NCBI RefSeq assembly: GCF_904849725.1 | Contig: NC_058518.1 | Span: 9,816,147-9,880,146 of the forward strand | Source of the DNA: Hordeum vulgare subsp. vulgare | Taxonomy: Eukaryota; Streptophyta; Magnoliopsida; Poales; Poaceae | Length of the DNA stretch: 64,000 nt | Direction of reading: 5' to 3' | Shown here: positions 47,622 through 59,289 of the stretch, one piece after another | Layout of the letters: every line of letters begins with the position of its first letter | How positions within the stretch are numbered: the stretch's first letter is position 1 | The notes under the pieces: model-generated | What the model was told of the DNA's origin: nothing | What the model saw: the letters and a program-made list of their open reading frames with translations, nothing else | The model's database searches: none | Translations under genes and position numbers: made by a program

Positions 47622-48847
47622 ATGGGCAAGGCTCCCCTCTTCCGCTCGTTGCCTCTCCTCGTCCTCCTAGTCGCTCTGTCCAGCACCACATTACCTTCCT
47701 CCCGTTCTACGTCCGTCGATGGAGACCACCATGACCTGCTGATGCTGGGTAGGTTCCACCGATGGATGTCGTGGCATGGCCGGACGTATCCGAGTGCCGC
47801 CGAGAAGCTGCGGCGGTTTGAGGCGTACCGTCGCAACGTGGACCTCATCGACGCCTCCAACAGGGACGCCGAGAGGCTGGGTTATGAGCTCGGTGAGAAC
47901 GAGTTCACCGACCTTACCAACGAGGAGTTCATGACACGGTATGTCGGTGGAGCCGGTGCTGGTGGTGGTCTCATCACTACTTTGGCCGGAGATGTCGTCG
48001 AAGGGGTGGTATCATCCAAGTACACTGTCGAGGGGGGCGGTAATTTGACGATGACCACCTCCGACCCTCTCGGCAGTTCGACTGGAGGGAGCATGGCGCT
48101 GTCACGCCTGCAAAGCAACAAGGGGCATGCGGTATGCGATTTATACGCAAAACAATTGTACATGAATGCGTATGTAGACGTTGTTGCTGACACAAACCAA
48201 CTTGTACTGTACTGACACAATAAGCTTGCTTGTTGCACAATGTTACTTGAGGATGCTGCTGGGCGTTTGCTGCGGCGGCGACGGTGGAGAGCTTGAACAA
48301 GATAAATGGCGGGGAGCTGGTGGACCTGTCGGTGCAGGAGCTGGTGGACTGCAGCACGGGTGTGTTCAGCTCGCCGTGCGGCTACGGGTGGCCCAAGAGC
48401 GCACTCCAGTGGATCAAATCAAAAGGTGGCCTCCTCACGGAGGCCGAGTACCCCTACTTGGCCAAGCGAGGCAGATGCGAGGTGCACGACGCCGCCCGAC
48501 GCATCGGCAAGATCACCGGCGTCCAGGACGTGCAGCCGGGGAGCAACGAGAACGCGCTGGCGCTGGCCGTGCTCAGGACGCCGGTGACCGTCCAGATCGA
48601 CGGGAGCGGCTCCGTGCTGCAGAACTACAAATCCGGCGTGTACAAGGGGCCGTGCACCACCAGCCAGAACCACGTGGTGACGGTGGTCGGCTACGGGGTC
48701 ACCGGCGCCGGAGAAGAGTACTGGATCGCCAAGAACTCGTGGGGCCAGACGTGGGGCCAGAAGGGCTTCTTCTTCATGCGTAGGGGAGCCGACGGGCCCC
48801 GCGGGCTGTGTGGCATGGCCATGTACGGTGCTTATCCCGTCATGTAG
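47622..48847 (+). pseudogene. Papain-like cysteine protease (C1A) with exon-1 frameshift
   Basis: Two exons: 47622-48131 and 48252-48847, with a 120-bp GT..AG intron that splits a Gly codon just before the active site, as in related grass genes. A signal peptide (residues 1 to about 26) precedes an I29 inhibitor prodomain (about 44-104; FHRWMSWHGRTYPS, ENEFTDLTNEEF). At about 48031-48046, in a G-rich run, the frame shifts. The mature enzyme start (FDWREHGAVTPAKQQGAC) is read in another frame that matches exon 2. Catalytic Cys lies in CGCCWAF, His in NHVVTVVGYG and Asn in AKNSWG. It would be a secreted or vacuolar proteinase. As read, the product stops before the catalytic domain, so it is a pseudogene unless the shift is a sequencing error. 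Confidence 0.85.
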
Positions 48848-49109
48848 TTAGTATTATATCATGGTATGCGCGCAACGTAATGTGCTATTAAAATAAGATG
48901 CACGATACATGGATGTGTGGACGATGATGCCACCAGTACCATCTATGCCAAATTACTTTGGCACCGTATCTACAGATGATACGATATTGTTACTATATAT
49001 ATGTGTGTGGTTCCACGTGTATAATGATGCGTATGCTTTGTCAGGTGTGTATTTTTGAAATGTAAGTGCAAGTACTTAATAATAAGTTATACACTATGTA
49101 TCCTTTATA

Positions 49110-49685
49110 TACTCCCCCGTTCCGGTGTGTTAGGCCTTTTATAAAACGCAGCGTGGCCAAGGTGGCTATCCATTGGCTACGTGATCTGCTCCTTTTCTCC
49201 AATCAGTGTTAATTGGTATTAATTATAGCAAGTGAACGGACGTCCAGGCTACAACGTTAATTCCTCCTTCCTCCAAAATTTTGGTTATGCATGCATGCGC
49301 GCTCAACAGATATGGCTCTCCCTCCAAAACATGCCGCTCATCTTTCAAATCTGAGCGAAACTAAAAGGCAAGGCGCTAATTCCTTCTTAGTTTCCAAACA
49401 TGGCGCCAACCTTTTGAAAATATTGCGCCAAGTTTTGTCCTTAAGTACTCCCATCTGTTTCAGTTCAGTTCATCTCCTCTCTTCCTCTGTTCCATCAATG
49501 GCGTCAGGCCAACAAAGTGGTGCGCGGCGGCCGCCACCGCTAGGTTTAGTAGGGCTATGGATAACACCGTTTGAGCCGCCGGGCAGAGAGATGTGCCGCT
49601 GTCCGTCGTGCCGCCGGTTGTGCTCGTACATCGTGTCGGGCTTATGCGACCGCACGGTTCCTTCCTCGTTGGCGCGATCGGCAGC
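49110..49685 (+). other. Copy-1-specific insert with a short open frame
   Basis: Absent from the second duplication copy. Starts ACTCCCCCGTTCCGG, which looks like the edge of a DNA transposon. An ATG at 49498 opens a frame with a Cys-rich stretch (MCRCPSCRRLCSYIVSGLC) that runs on into the duplicated flank. It may be the 5' piece of a captured or Mutator-like gene. I do not recognise it with confidence. Confidence 0.4.
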
Positions 49686-50042
49686 GTGTCAATTAAGATA
49701 TTCAATTAAAATTGGGTCATCCGATTTTGATCGGGTCAGTAACTTCTCAAAACTCTCTCATTCATCTTTTATCGGATGTCCCGAAGGGACCTCACATTCA
49801 TCTTTTATATACTATACAATATGTACTATGATTCCTAATTTTAAAGGCCTAGAATTAATTGATATGTTATCTGATTTTGACCTCGTCAACAATTTCTCAA
49901 CCGCTCTCATTCAATTCTTTTAATTCACTATGTGTCTTAATTCTCTTAAATTCAGAGCAAAAACACAGACATCCCAATATTAAACAAAAAAGTATGGAAA
50001 TTCATTTCCCAATGAATCTAAAATACTGATTTGATATTATGC

Positions 50043-50488
50043 CCCATTTGGATGTTGACATTCGGACCTAGAATTTGGCATTGGCATTGGTTGCCCCAAA
50101 TGCCGGTGTTTGGATGGCGTAGACATTCACGTGAGGAATTCGGGACGAATATCGAGCGGCCAGCCCAACCACGGGTGTGACCCCTTCGTAAATTCAGAGC
50201 CCTCACCAATCGCATTTGGCTGAATTGGCTTACCTCTTCGTACGTTTGCATTTGCTGTATAGACGACGAGGAATTGTGAATGTTAAGAAAGTGAGAAATT
50301 ACACACTTTGTACATCCAATCAAAAATTGGAATTGGTGCTTCCTTCAGATTCCATGCGCCAAACATATGCACATCCAAACACTAGAACTGATATTGAATA
50401 TCAATATCAATGTGTTGGATATTGGCAATGGAGCCAATTCAATGCCAAGCCTTCGATTGTCTACATCCAAATGGAGTGTTATGAATTT
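50043..50488. mobile_element. hAT-like MITE, copy 1
   Basis: About 445 bp with long imperfect inverted ends. Left CCCATTTGGATGTTGACATT pairs with right ATTGTCTACATCCAAATGG. Flanks TATTATG and TGTTATG are a possible 7-8-bp duplication. It is non-coding; the predicted small frames are unlikely to be genes. Confidence 0.6.
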
Positions 50489-51053
50489 TGATATATTTTT
50501 CTACAAATTTGATTAAACTTAAAAGATTAACTTTTCAAAAAAGTAATACATCTATGTCTTAAAACAGAGCGATCATTTATTTTAGAAATCCAACAATACC
50601 AACGGCACGGAAAAGCGTGTCAAGCCCTTCTCGTATATTACTAAAATAGAAGGTAAACACACCTTTAGGTTCGTCGACGTGTGCTTAAAATGGATACACC
50701 GTAAATTTTAAATAAAATGATTGAGATTAAAGATAAAAGGGATACCGGCAACCCAAATTATTATGTACATAAAGTGCATTAAATTTCACCTACTTGGAAA
50801 GAAGTGAGAGGGTGCTTGGATACGTTTTAGTCCCATGACTAAAAGTAGTGAGACTAAAACTTGCTAGCCTCACCCATGCTTAGATTCAAATACTAAAGAG
50901 ACTAAAATCAAGTTAATAAGCATTTATTATCCTGCAAACCCTTCAATCTGCATGTGTCTGGCTAGGGAAGAAACTTGGAGTTGTACACATAGCTGCACAT
51001 GATTCAAAAAAGTTATAGGAGCACATGTGTATGTATCTGGCTAAGATCATCTC

Positions 51054-51733
51054 CACCCCTATACGATGATGTATACTAAACTACTGATACAAGCTTTATG
51101 TAAACCAGTGGCCTAACGTTGATTTTCATATTGTCTGAAATTGTGTCTATGACGATTTGGTTTAACAATATCGACGATGATATGCAACCTTGAACATCTG
51201 GTATGCATGTCCTTATAAATTGATTATTTTCGGTAGAGACGTCTAATATGTTTGAAACTAAATTAAATCTTGACTTAGATTACAGGTGCAAACACATATA
51301 TCAGCAAGACAAAAATAATGCACTTATGCACAAGTTGTCATTGAGTACTAAAATGTACTTCTCTATTTTTATCCTAATGCAATATTTGTTGAACATCACT
51401 CAGGAGGAGAGGCAATAAAGGCGTAAAGAGATAGCAGTAGGTAGATATTTTTGTTGTAATAAAGAGTAAACAACTTGAATACATTTCAAAAATCATCACC
51501 TTTTAATGTTTTTGTGTAACATCACTTATCATGTTCCTTTTCATGCAATATCATTAACGATTTTAAAGGATCTGTTGATGACGTTGGGTGTGTGTATGAG
51601 GTTATTTTTTGTCCTGGTACAACGCACGGACATATTTGCTAGTATTATATATGTATGTACGATACGTACCAAGTTGTCAAATCAATCACGTGTGTCTTGT
51701 AATGTTTGGGTCTAGCCCAAGTTTTCTTGTTAG
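51054..51733. other. Stretch without recognisable gene
   Basis: AT-rich, no coding or repeat signal I can name. It belongs to the spacer between the two duplication copies. Confidence 0.4.
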
Positions 51734-52380
51734 AGCATCTCTAAGTGGTCAAACCCATAAATTTTTTATGTTTTACAGGTTTGATTGTAAAAAGTGTGCA
51801 GAACAGAAATTATAAAAGTGGTTCAATCTGTAAATTTTTAAGGGGCACGGTAAAGCCACACCGTAAATCCTTATTTTTTAAGGGGGCCTGCGGGTGGCCG
51901 AAGAGCCAGTTGTCGGCCCGCGGCTGGCTGAAGAGGACCCGTCGGCCTCCAGGAGGCCGAAGAGCCCATGATAAGGCCGACCGAGCCCTTCTTCCTCCTC
52001 AGTTGCTGGCTCCTCTTCTTTCTCGCGTTTTTCTTCCCTCATTTTGCCCCCCCCCCTGATCTCCTCCATCCTTCACCCATTTTCCTATTCAATCCACTAA
52101 ATCAATAGATCATACTCATCTCCACCGCCTACCTACGGTCTCATTTTGTGCGATGGGGTAGTTTTTTGTTCGTTTGGAGGAGCCATGGTGGGATGGTGGA
52201 GGTGTGGATGGTGAAGTGAGGAGGTGGTGTGGTACAGAGGAAGAAGAAGGGGACACACGCGTCGAAGGTATGCCTATTTTTTACTGTAGGTTCTCTTTAG
52301 TGTTGGTTTATTTAATTTATGTAGGTTCATTTTTGTAAAAATTTGTTCGTTGCGAATAATGACAAGGTCGCAATGTCTAA
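51734..52380 (+). other. 5' part of a decayed transposon (GAGCATCTC terminus)
   Basis: TTAGAGCATCTCTAAG at 51732-51747 looks like a transposon terminus next to TTA. GC-rich repeated GGCCGAAGAGCC elements (51890-51970) and a C run (52046-52054) follow. Presumed leader of the transposase fragment downstream. Confidence 0.4.
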
Positions 52381-52389
52381 CACGTGAAA

Positions 52390-53235
52390 ATGTCTGAATC
52401 CATAAATTTGACTATTTATTACGGCCATGGCAATGTTCGATATAATGAATTGGGGGTTGATCTTCGCAAGTTTAAAAAAGGCGTCCTGACACTTTCAGAC
52501 CCGGACAGACTGTACATTAGGCAGTTGAAGCACTGGTTGACTACTAGTTTTCGGCTGGATCCTGAAGTATGTTCCGTCAGTATTCATGCATTGTGGACCA
52601 AATCCTGTAAAAATGTCAAGTGGGAGTTGATGCCGATAGATAGGAGCCAACATTGGTTGTCCCTGTTAAGTCGTTCCAGAGACAGAAGAATCCAACCATA
52701 TGCCCTAGTGCAACTAGTGGCGAAGGAGGAGAATTTCGTACAAGTTAACGTGGGGTATGAACCAGACCTGGGTAGTCAAGTGGCAGAGACTGGTCATGAG
52801 ACTGAGCAGAGTATTCAGTCGATACTATTAGCTGGCTCTGGTGTTGCTGATGGGGATGAGGAAGGCGATGAAATGTAGAGGGTGATGGAGGAAGAGAACG
52901 AGGATGGGTTTGCGGAGGATCTGGATTCTGAAAAAAAAATCTCAGAGTTCAAGCACAAACTGTTGATGAACTTGTTTAAAAAGTTATGCAAGCAGAACGA
53001 GCAGCGCAAATACGAATTTATTTGGTCAAAACTAGACGAGTTTACTAAGAAGCAGGTCCTTGCTAGGAAGAAAATGGAAAAAGACCAGGTTAAATTAACG
53101 GCAATCATCGCGAAGCTAGAGGAGCCAGTAGGTCTTTGTGACTTGCCATCAATTGACCCTCCTAATACGAAGAGAAAGAAGGACAGGGCAATAAAGAATT
53201 TTTCTGAGTGAATAGAGAAAGAGCCTCTAGTGAAT
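52390..53235 (+). pseudogene. Mutator-like (MULE) transposase fragment
   Basis: ATG at 52390. The N-terminal part (LTIYYGHGNVRYNELGVDL) resembles the domain that starts many plant MuDR/MULE-type proteins. It has an in-frame TAG at 52876-52878, an acidic and lysine-rich continuation (FKHKLLMNLFKKLCKQN), then TGA at 53209-53211 within AIKNFSE. Homology I recognise ends at about 53235, 17 bp before the second duplication copy begins. The catalytic core and zinc-finger part are missing, so it is inactive. Confidence 0.6.
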
Positions 53236-53252
53236 TGATTATGTAATATACA

Positions 53253-53405
53253 GGGTCACCGGCACCGGAGAAGAGTACTAGATCGCCAAGAACTCGTGGG
53301 GCCAGACGTGGGGCCAGAAGGACTTCTTCTTCATGCGTAGGGGGAGCCGACGGGCCCCGCGGTATGTGTGGCATGGCCATGTACGGTGCTTATCCCGTCA
53401 TGTAG
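53253..53405 (+). pseudogene. Duplicated 3' end of the cysteine protease gene
   Basis: Repeats exon 2 from 48697 to its stop, including the Asn active-site region (AKNSWG). It starts mid-gene without promoter or catalytic Cys and carries TAG in place of the Trp codon in the YWIAKN motif. A duplication remnant. Confidence 0.9.
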
Positions 53406-54033
53406 TTAGTACTTTATCATGGCATACGCGTTGGGTAATATGCTATTACAATAGGATGCATCAATGCATGTGCACTATAAATGGATGTGTGGACGATGAT
53501 GCCACCGATACCATCTACGTCAAATTACTTTGGCACCCTACGATATTGTACTATATATATGGGTGTGGTTCTACGTATATTATGATGTGTGTGTTTAATC
53601 AGGTGTGTATTTTTGAAATGTAAGTGTAAGTTCTTAATAATAAGTTATATACTATGTATCCTTTATAATATTGTGCTCCTTAGTTTTCAAGAGCCCACAT
53701 TCAATTAATATATTCAATTATAATAGGGTTTTTCGATTTTGATCGGGTCAATAATTTATCAAAAATCTCTCATTCAATTTTATATATTACAGTATGTACT
53801 ATACTTCCTAATTTTTAAGGCCTAGCAATTAATTGAGATATTCAAATCGGAATTGGGTTATCTGCATTTGACCTGGTCAACAATTTCTGGAACGCTCTCA
53901 TTCAATTCTTTTAATTCATTATGTTCCTTAATTCTCTCAAATTAGGAGAAAAAACACCGACATCCCAATATTAAACAAAAAAGTAAGAAAATTCATTTCA
54001 TGATGAATCTAAAATACCGATTTGATATTACGC

Positions 54034-54478
54034 ACAAATGGATGTTTACATTCAGACCCAGAATTTGGCATTGGCATTGGTTGGCCCTAATGTCGGTGTT
54101 TGGATGGCCTAGACATTCACGTGAGGAATTCGGGGCGAATACCAAGCGGCTAGCCCAACCACGGGCGTGACCCCTCCGTAAATTCAGAGCCCTGACCCTC
54201 CGCATTTGGTTGAATTGGTTTACCTCTTCGTACGTTTGCATTTGCCGTATAGACAACGAAGAATTGTGAATGTTAAGAAAGTGAGAAATTTCACACTTTG
54301 TACATTCAATCAAAAATTGGAATTGGTGATTCCTTCAGATTCCATGCGCCAAACATATGCACATCCAAACACTAGAACTGATATTGAATATCAATATCAA
54401 TGTGTTGGATATTGGCAATGGAGCCAATTCAATGCCAAGCCTTTGAATGTCTACATCCAAATGGAGTGTTATGAATTT
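54034..54478. mobile_element. hAT-like MITE, copy 2
   Basis: Same element as at 50043-50488 in the same relative place, so it was present before the duplication. Confidence 0.6.
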
Positions 54479-55293
54479 TGATACATTTTTCTACAAATTT
54501 GATTAAACTTAAAAGATTAACTTTTCAAAAAAGTAATACACCTATGTTTTAAAATAGAGTGATAATTTATTTTAGAAATCCAGCAATACCAACGGCATGG
54601 AAAAGCGCGTCAAGCCCTTCTCGTATATTACTAAAATAGAAGGTAAACACACCTTTAGGTTCGTCCACGTGTGCTTAAAATGGATACACCGTAAATTTTA
54701 AATAAAATGATTGAGATTAAAGATAAAAGGGATACCCACAACCCAAATTATTATGTACATAAAGTGCATTAAATTTCACCTACTTGGAAAGGAGTGAGAG
54801 GGTGCTTGGATACGTTTTAGTCCCATGACTAAAAGTAGTGAGACTAAAACTTGCTAGCCTCACCCATGCTTAGATTCAAATACTAAAGAGACTAAAATCA
54901 AGTTAATGAGCATTTATTATCCTGCAAACCCTTCAATCTGCATGTGTCTGGCTAGGGAAGAAACTTGGAGTTGTACACATAGCTGCACATGATTCAAAAA
55001 AGTTATAGGAGCACATGTGTACGTATCTGGCTAAGATCATCTTCAGCCGTTCGGCTCCACGGGTGTGAAATAGCGTCATTCGGAGGCGCGCCGGCCAAAA
55101 AATCGGCGTGCGGCTCGGAACTGATTTTTCAAACAAAAAACGCGGTCCAAATTCGACCAAAAATAACTCAAATCTAAAGGAAGTTCGTAGTTTTTTATTC
55201 ATATTTGTACAAAAACGAAATAAAAACATAGTTAAAGCCTAAGTAGAAACTAGGTCGCCGCCGCCTGCCGTTGCCGCCCGACACCGCCGCCTT

Positions 55294-56298
55294 CTACATG
55301 CCAAGAAGCTTGTAGAAGTCGGTGTAGTCGCCGCCGTCACCATCGTCATCGTCCTGCGCTGCGCTGCCGTCCTTGCTGTACCCTTGCCCTGGGTCGCCGT
55401 GCGAACGGGGTAGGAAGGTCCGGGCGCATCCTCGTCGTTGTCATCGAGGATGACGACGCCGTCCTCCTCGCGGTCACGACGTCGGGCGGTGATCTCCTCA
55501 AGGATGCGGCGTTGGCGCTCCATCTCCTCCCGGACATAGTTGTCCCGCGCCCATTTGAGGGCGGTCTCGTCGACGGCTGCCATGTCGAGGTTTTACTGCT
55601 TGAGGGGAGGAACGTCGGCTCCGTCTTCGGCCTGACGAGGCGGGAGGAGGCGTCGGGCTCATTGATGATGAAGCCACCGCTGCGCGTGCACCGCCCAAGC
55701 GGCATCTCCTGCGGCTCCGGTTTGACAGGGAAAAGCGCCGGCGACCCCCCGAAGGAGAGGGAGCGGGATCCGGACGAGGAGGACGATCCCGTCTCCATCC
55801 GCCTTGGCATCCAGGAGCTGCCGCGGGGGTGGGAGAAGACGGACGGTGGTGGGTACTCGAACCGCGGCGAGTTGCCACCCTCGATGTGCTCGAGGACAGC
55901 CTCCAAAGTGTGGTCGGGGTCGCCCACCATTCGCGGCGCCCCTCGGAGTTGTGACGGTCACGGGCGTCCACTCCGTTGGTGGCGGCGAGTTGATCGGCGT
56001 GGTGGCGTTCGAAGTACGCCGTCCACAGCGTGTTGCTCTCGGGGGCGTACCTCGGCAGGTTTCGCGTGTTCTTTGGCAAACCCGACTGGATGCGCGCGAT
56101 CTACGCCCGCCGCTCCGCTACAAGAGGAGGTGGTTGCACCGGGACTCCGCTGGCACTGAGCCTCCACGAGCCCGGCACCCGCATGTCCGGTGGCGTCGGA
56201 TAGTCCGCCTTGTAGAGAAGGCGGGCCTCGTCCTCGTGGAGGTGACGATGGTCAAAGCCATTGGCCACCGCTCCATTGCTGGGGAAGCGCTCAACCAT
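55294..56298 (-). pseudogene. Decayed repeat-borne gene of unknown function
   Basis: ATG at 56298 starts MVERFPSNGAVANGFDHRHL; the frame closes near 56103. The family's sequence continues in other frames: HNSEGRREWW (about 55945), DHTLEAVLEHIEGGNSPRFEYPP (about 55855-55920), a Ser/Pro-rich part with VKPEPQE (55700), WARDNYVREEMERQRR (55520-55560) and a final DYTDFYKLLGM with TAG at 55294-55296. At least three frameshifts are needed. I remember a multi-copy Triticeae protein family with this layout but no known function. VKPEPQE-type motifs look like SUMO-site consensus, which is only suggestive. Confidence 0.65.
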
Positions 56299-56360
56299 TT
56301 TTTGGAGGAGAAAGGCGTCGGCGGTGAGAGGTGTGCGGCCACCGGCGGGAGGGAGGGGCG

Positions 56361-56370
56361 GCTTATATAG
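56361..56370 (-). promoter_or_regulatory. TATA box of the Harbinger-borne gene
   Basis: On the minus strand CTATATAAGC, about 65 bp before the ATG at 56298. The upstream part to 56784 is GC-rich, with no other gene. Confidence 0.55.
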
Positions 56371-56934
56371 CCACGGGCGTGCGGTCACGCGGAGCGGCGC
56401 GGTGTGAACGTGTGGTGGGACCGCCGGGACGTGCGTTGCCGTGACCCGCGTCGACGTGCCTTCACTGCGCCGCCTATGAAGAATCAATGGAAGGTTGAAC
56501 GATGGCGCATCCTTCGCATTGATTCCCGCGGGAACGGAGGCGACGAGGACGATGATCGTGTGCCACTCGCTGACTCGACAGGTCCACGGTTGTCACATGA
56601 CAAAATCATTTCAGCCGGCGTCCCGTGGCACCTCCCAGCCCGCTGGGTTCGGTCTGGAACCGCCGGGGTCAATCTCAGCCCTAACCAATGAAAAACGGGC
56701 TCCTGAAACTCGACTGGGCCTTTTTTTTCACCGGCGAAAAAATGGCCTCGAGAGGGCCTTTTGGTGGCGCTTCTAGAGATTCTCTAAGACTTGCATCAAA
56801 CTAACTCCGCACGTGCATATGTCCACGCAGGACAGGGATCGAAGTTGCTAGCGGGATAAATGAGAGATTTATTACAAAGATGCAAGATTACAATGAAGCA
56901 GTTTCTTATTTAACATTATCTGAAATTTCATTAG

Positions 56935-57665
56935 CTTGTCAGAAGTTAGTATTTATTTTTATAGTTGAATTTAAAGCATAACATGACAAACTCAACCTTG
57001 AGCCAAATTCCATCTTGTAGCATGATGGGGATTTTCTCCCTGAATAACAAAGCAAACACTTCCGACGCCAAACAACTATTACCAACTAAGTCCGAGCAAA
57101 GCTCAAAGTTAACAACATGAACCGACTCTGTCAACATATCAACAAGATTATCATAAGTAGTAATCTTGCATACTTTCAGTTTATCTTGCTCAACAATGTC
57201 TCGAACATAATGGTATTTGACATCAATCTGCTTTATTCTCTGAGGGAACATTTGATCCTTAGTGAGGTATAAGGCAATCTAACTATCACAAAACAGATTA
57301 ATTCAGAAATTATCTCTACGAAGCTCAACATACAAATTTTTTAGCCAAATTGATTCTTTGCATGCTCCTACAATAATCATGTATTCTCTTTCAGTGATAG
57401 ATTGAGCAACTACTGGATGCAGTGTCGCTCTTCAACTCACGCCACAACCACTAACAGTGAACACATAACCTATCACGGACCTCCTCTTGTTCAAATAGCT
57501 GGAAGAAAATTCTGAATCCAGATAGCGAATTAGTCCTTCATCAATTATGCCGAATTTTAAACAAGCATTGGAAGTGCCACGAAGGTACGTGAAAATCCAC
57601 GGAAGAACCTTCCACTATTCTTTAGCAGGGTTATCCATATATCCATTAACCAAACTCATTGATTT
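56935..57665 (-). pseudogene. Copia RNase H remnant
   Basis: Only the RNase H end of a Copia polyprotein remains, with stops. From the right: NGYMDNPAKEYWKVL (57650-57600), a stop near 57435, SITEREYMIIVGACKESIWL (57395-57340), and QIDVKYHYVRDIVEQDKLKV (57230-57175). It is not close to the Angela-type element at 14462. No LTR is recognised around it. Confidence 0.75.
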
Positions 57666-57699
57666 ACGCTCACGGCTAATCAGTCTTTTTTCAACCATT

Positions 57700-59255
57700 G
57701 ACTCTAAAAAAAATAAAAATTACAAAAAATTGAGAAGTTGAGATTTTGAAAAAGTTCATCAATTTCTATAAAATCTATCAAATATGAAAAAATCATTTAT
57801 TTTGCAAAAGTCCCTCGATCTTGGAAATGTAGATATTAAAATTTTCAAAAGTCTCAGTGATTTTGAAAAGTAATCCACAAATTCAAAAAAAGCTCATAAA
57901 CATCAGACATATTTCAATGGATTTTGAAAATAAAAGTCACCGATTTTAAAAAGCATTAGTCAAATTTGATGAAGTTCATAATTTGTTAAAAATTTCATTG
58001 ATTTTGAAAAAACATTACTCATGATGAAGTTCATAATTTTTGAAAAAGTTCATCGATTTTGAAAAACAAAATCACAGACTTTGAAAAAACGTTAATTGTT
58101 TTGAAAAAAAATCACTGAATTTGCAGTAGGTTCAACGATTTTGAAAAAAAGATCATTGAATTAAAAAAAATTGGAGCCAATAAATCACTGGTTTGAATCC
58201 CATCAAACACAATGTTTACTACGATTTTGAAAAATAAATCATCGAACTAAAAAAAAACTTTGAAACCAATAAACGGGCCGCGTCATCATGGCGCGCTACA
58301 CGCGCCTGTTTGCAAATGGGGGTGTGCAGTGCTAAATAGGAAACGCGGGGTTTTTCCATGTGCTGTTTCCAGTTGGCTTTTCTTAGTTATTTTTCGTTTT
58401 ATATTTTATATTGTTTTTTTGTTTTTTCTGTTTGTGCAACTTTTTCGGTTTATATTTTTCCTTTCATTTTTTTACTATCTTTGTTTTATTGGTTTCATTT
58501 TTTTTCGTTTTTCAAAATATGTGAAATAAAAAAAAACCCATTTTCCAAAATTTGTCTAAATTTAATACCATTTTCCTATTTTTATAAAATCTACAGAATT
58601 CAAAAAACTTTACAATGTGAAAATTTATTCACTTATTTTTACAAAATTCAGAAATTCCGTATTATTATAATTTTAGAAATTGTTCAACATTTCAGAAGAA
58701 AAATTCATTTTAAAATTTTCTCATAATTTCAAAAATTGTTCCCCTTCAAATCTTTTGTTCACTAACTCAAAAAAAATCATGTTTTTAAATTGTGTTCAAA
58801 ATTAAGAAACAATTTGGAATTTCAGTAGTTCTTTTTTGGTTATGAATTTTGTTCATGATTTTATAATATATTCACAAATGCACAGTATGATTTGCGTATT
58901 TAAAAAACTGCCTGCATTTTAGGTAAAAAAGTTCGGAATTTCATAAAATTCTCGTTTTCCAAATTTTATTCACAACATTTCATAAACTTGTTCATTCTTT
59001 GCAAAATGTATGTGATTTCAACATTTTGTTCGCGTTTCCAAAAAGTGTGCCAATACGTAAAAAAGTCGTTCAGATTTTAACTTTTGGTCTGAATTTAGAA
59101 AATGTTCTTTCTCCAAAAAAAAACAAAAATGAAAACTGCTCATATTGTCAGAAAATATTCAGTATTTAAAAAGTATTTGCACTTTTTCTTCCGGTTGTGA
59201 AAAAAGGAATTACAGAAATGGTTCAGTTTTCAAAACATTACAGCATTTCAAAACA
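57700..59255. repeat. AT-rich low-complexity region with GC-rich centre
   Basis: Left part repeats a degenerate TTTTGAAAAAGTTCATCGAT theme; right part has AAATTGTTC/TTTTCAAAAT themes that are loosely its complement. Between them lies GGGCCGCGTCATCATGGCGC (58276-58295) and following GC-rich DNA. Such regions are common in Triticeae repeats, but I cannot assign a family. No gene. Confidence 0.6.
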
Positions 59256-59289
59256 CACTACTAGGAACCTAAGCTTCGCCTAGGGTTGA

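Larger units (their letters stand above)
48697..51053 (+). repeat. Segmental duplication, copy 1
   Basis: From GGGTCACCGGC in protease exon 2, through its 3' flank and a MITE, to CTAAGATCATCTCCA. It matches 53253-55046 closely except for 49110-49685, which is present only here. The shared low-copy flank has no gene of its own. Confidence 0.9.
53253..55046 (+). repeat. Segmental duplication, copy 2
   Basis: Direct copy of 48697-51053 lacking the 49110-49685 insert, with a short different segment (ATATTGTGCTCCTTAG) at that place. Ends within CTAAGATCATCTTCAG, at the edge of the Harbinger-like element. Confidence 0.9.
55035..56784 (-). mobile_element. PIF/Harbinger-like element carrying a gene
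   Basis: Flanked by TAA (55032-55034 and 56785-56787), the 3-bp duplication typical of Harbinger. Ends GATCATCTTCAGCCG and, reverse-complemented, GAGAATCTCTAGAAG both resemble the common grass terminus GAGCATCTCCAGCCG. No transposase is visible; the body holds a decayed minus-strand gene with its promoter, so the element is non-autonomous. Confidence 0.55.

Noticed and set aside
48181..48783. Arg/Gly-rich open frame overlapping protease exon 2
   Set aside because: Out-of-frame shadow of a GC-rich exon whose true frame carries the catalytic His and Asn motifs.
55512..56370. Plus-strand open frames of about 190-215 codons
   Set aside because: GC-rich shadows of the decayed minus-strand gene, which has recognisable segments, a TATA box and a stop.
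58260..58726. Phe-rich hydrophobic open frames that look like membrane proteins
   Set aside because: Caused by T-rich low-complexity DNA; no gene context.
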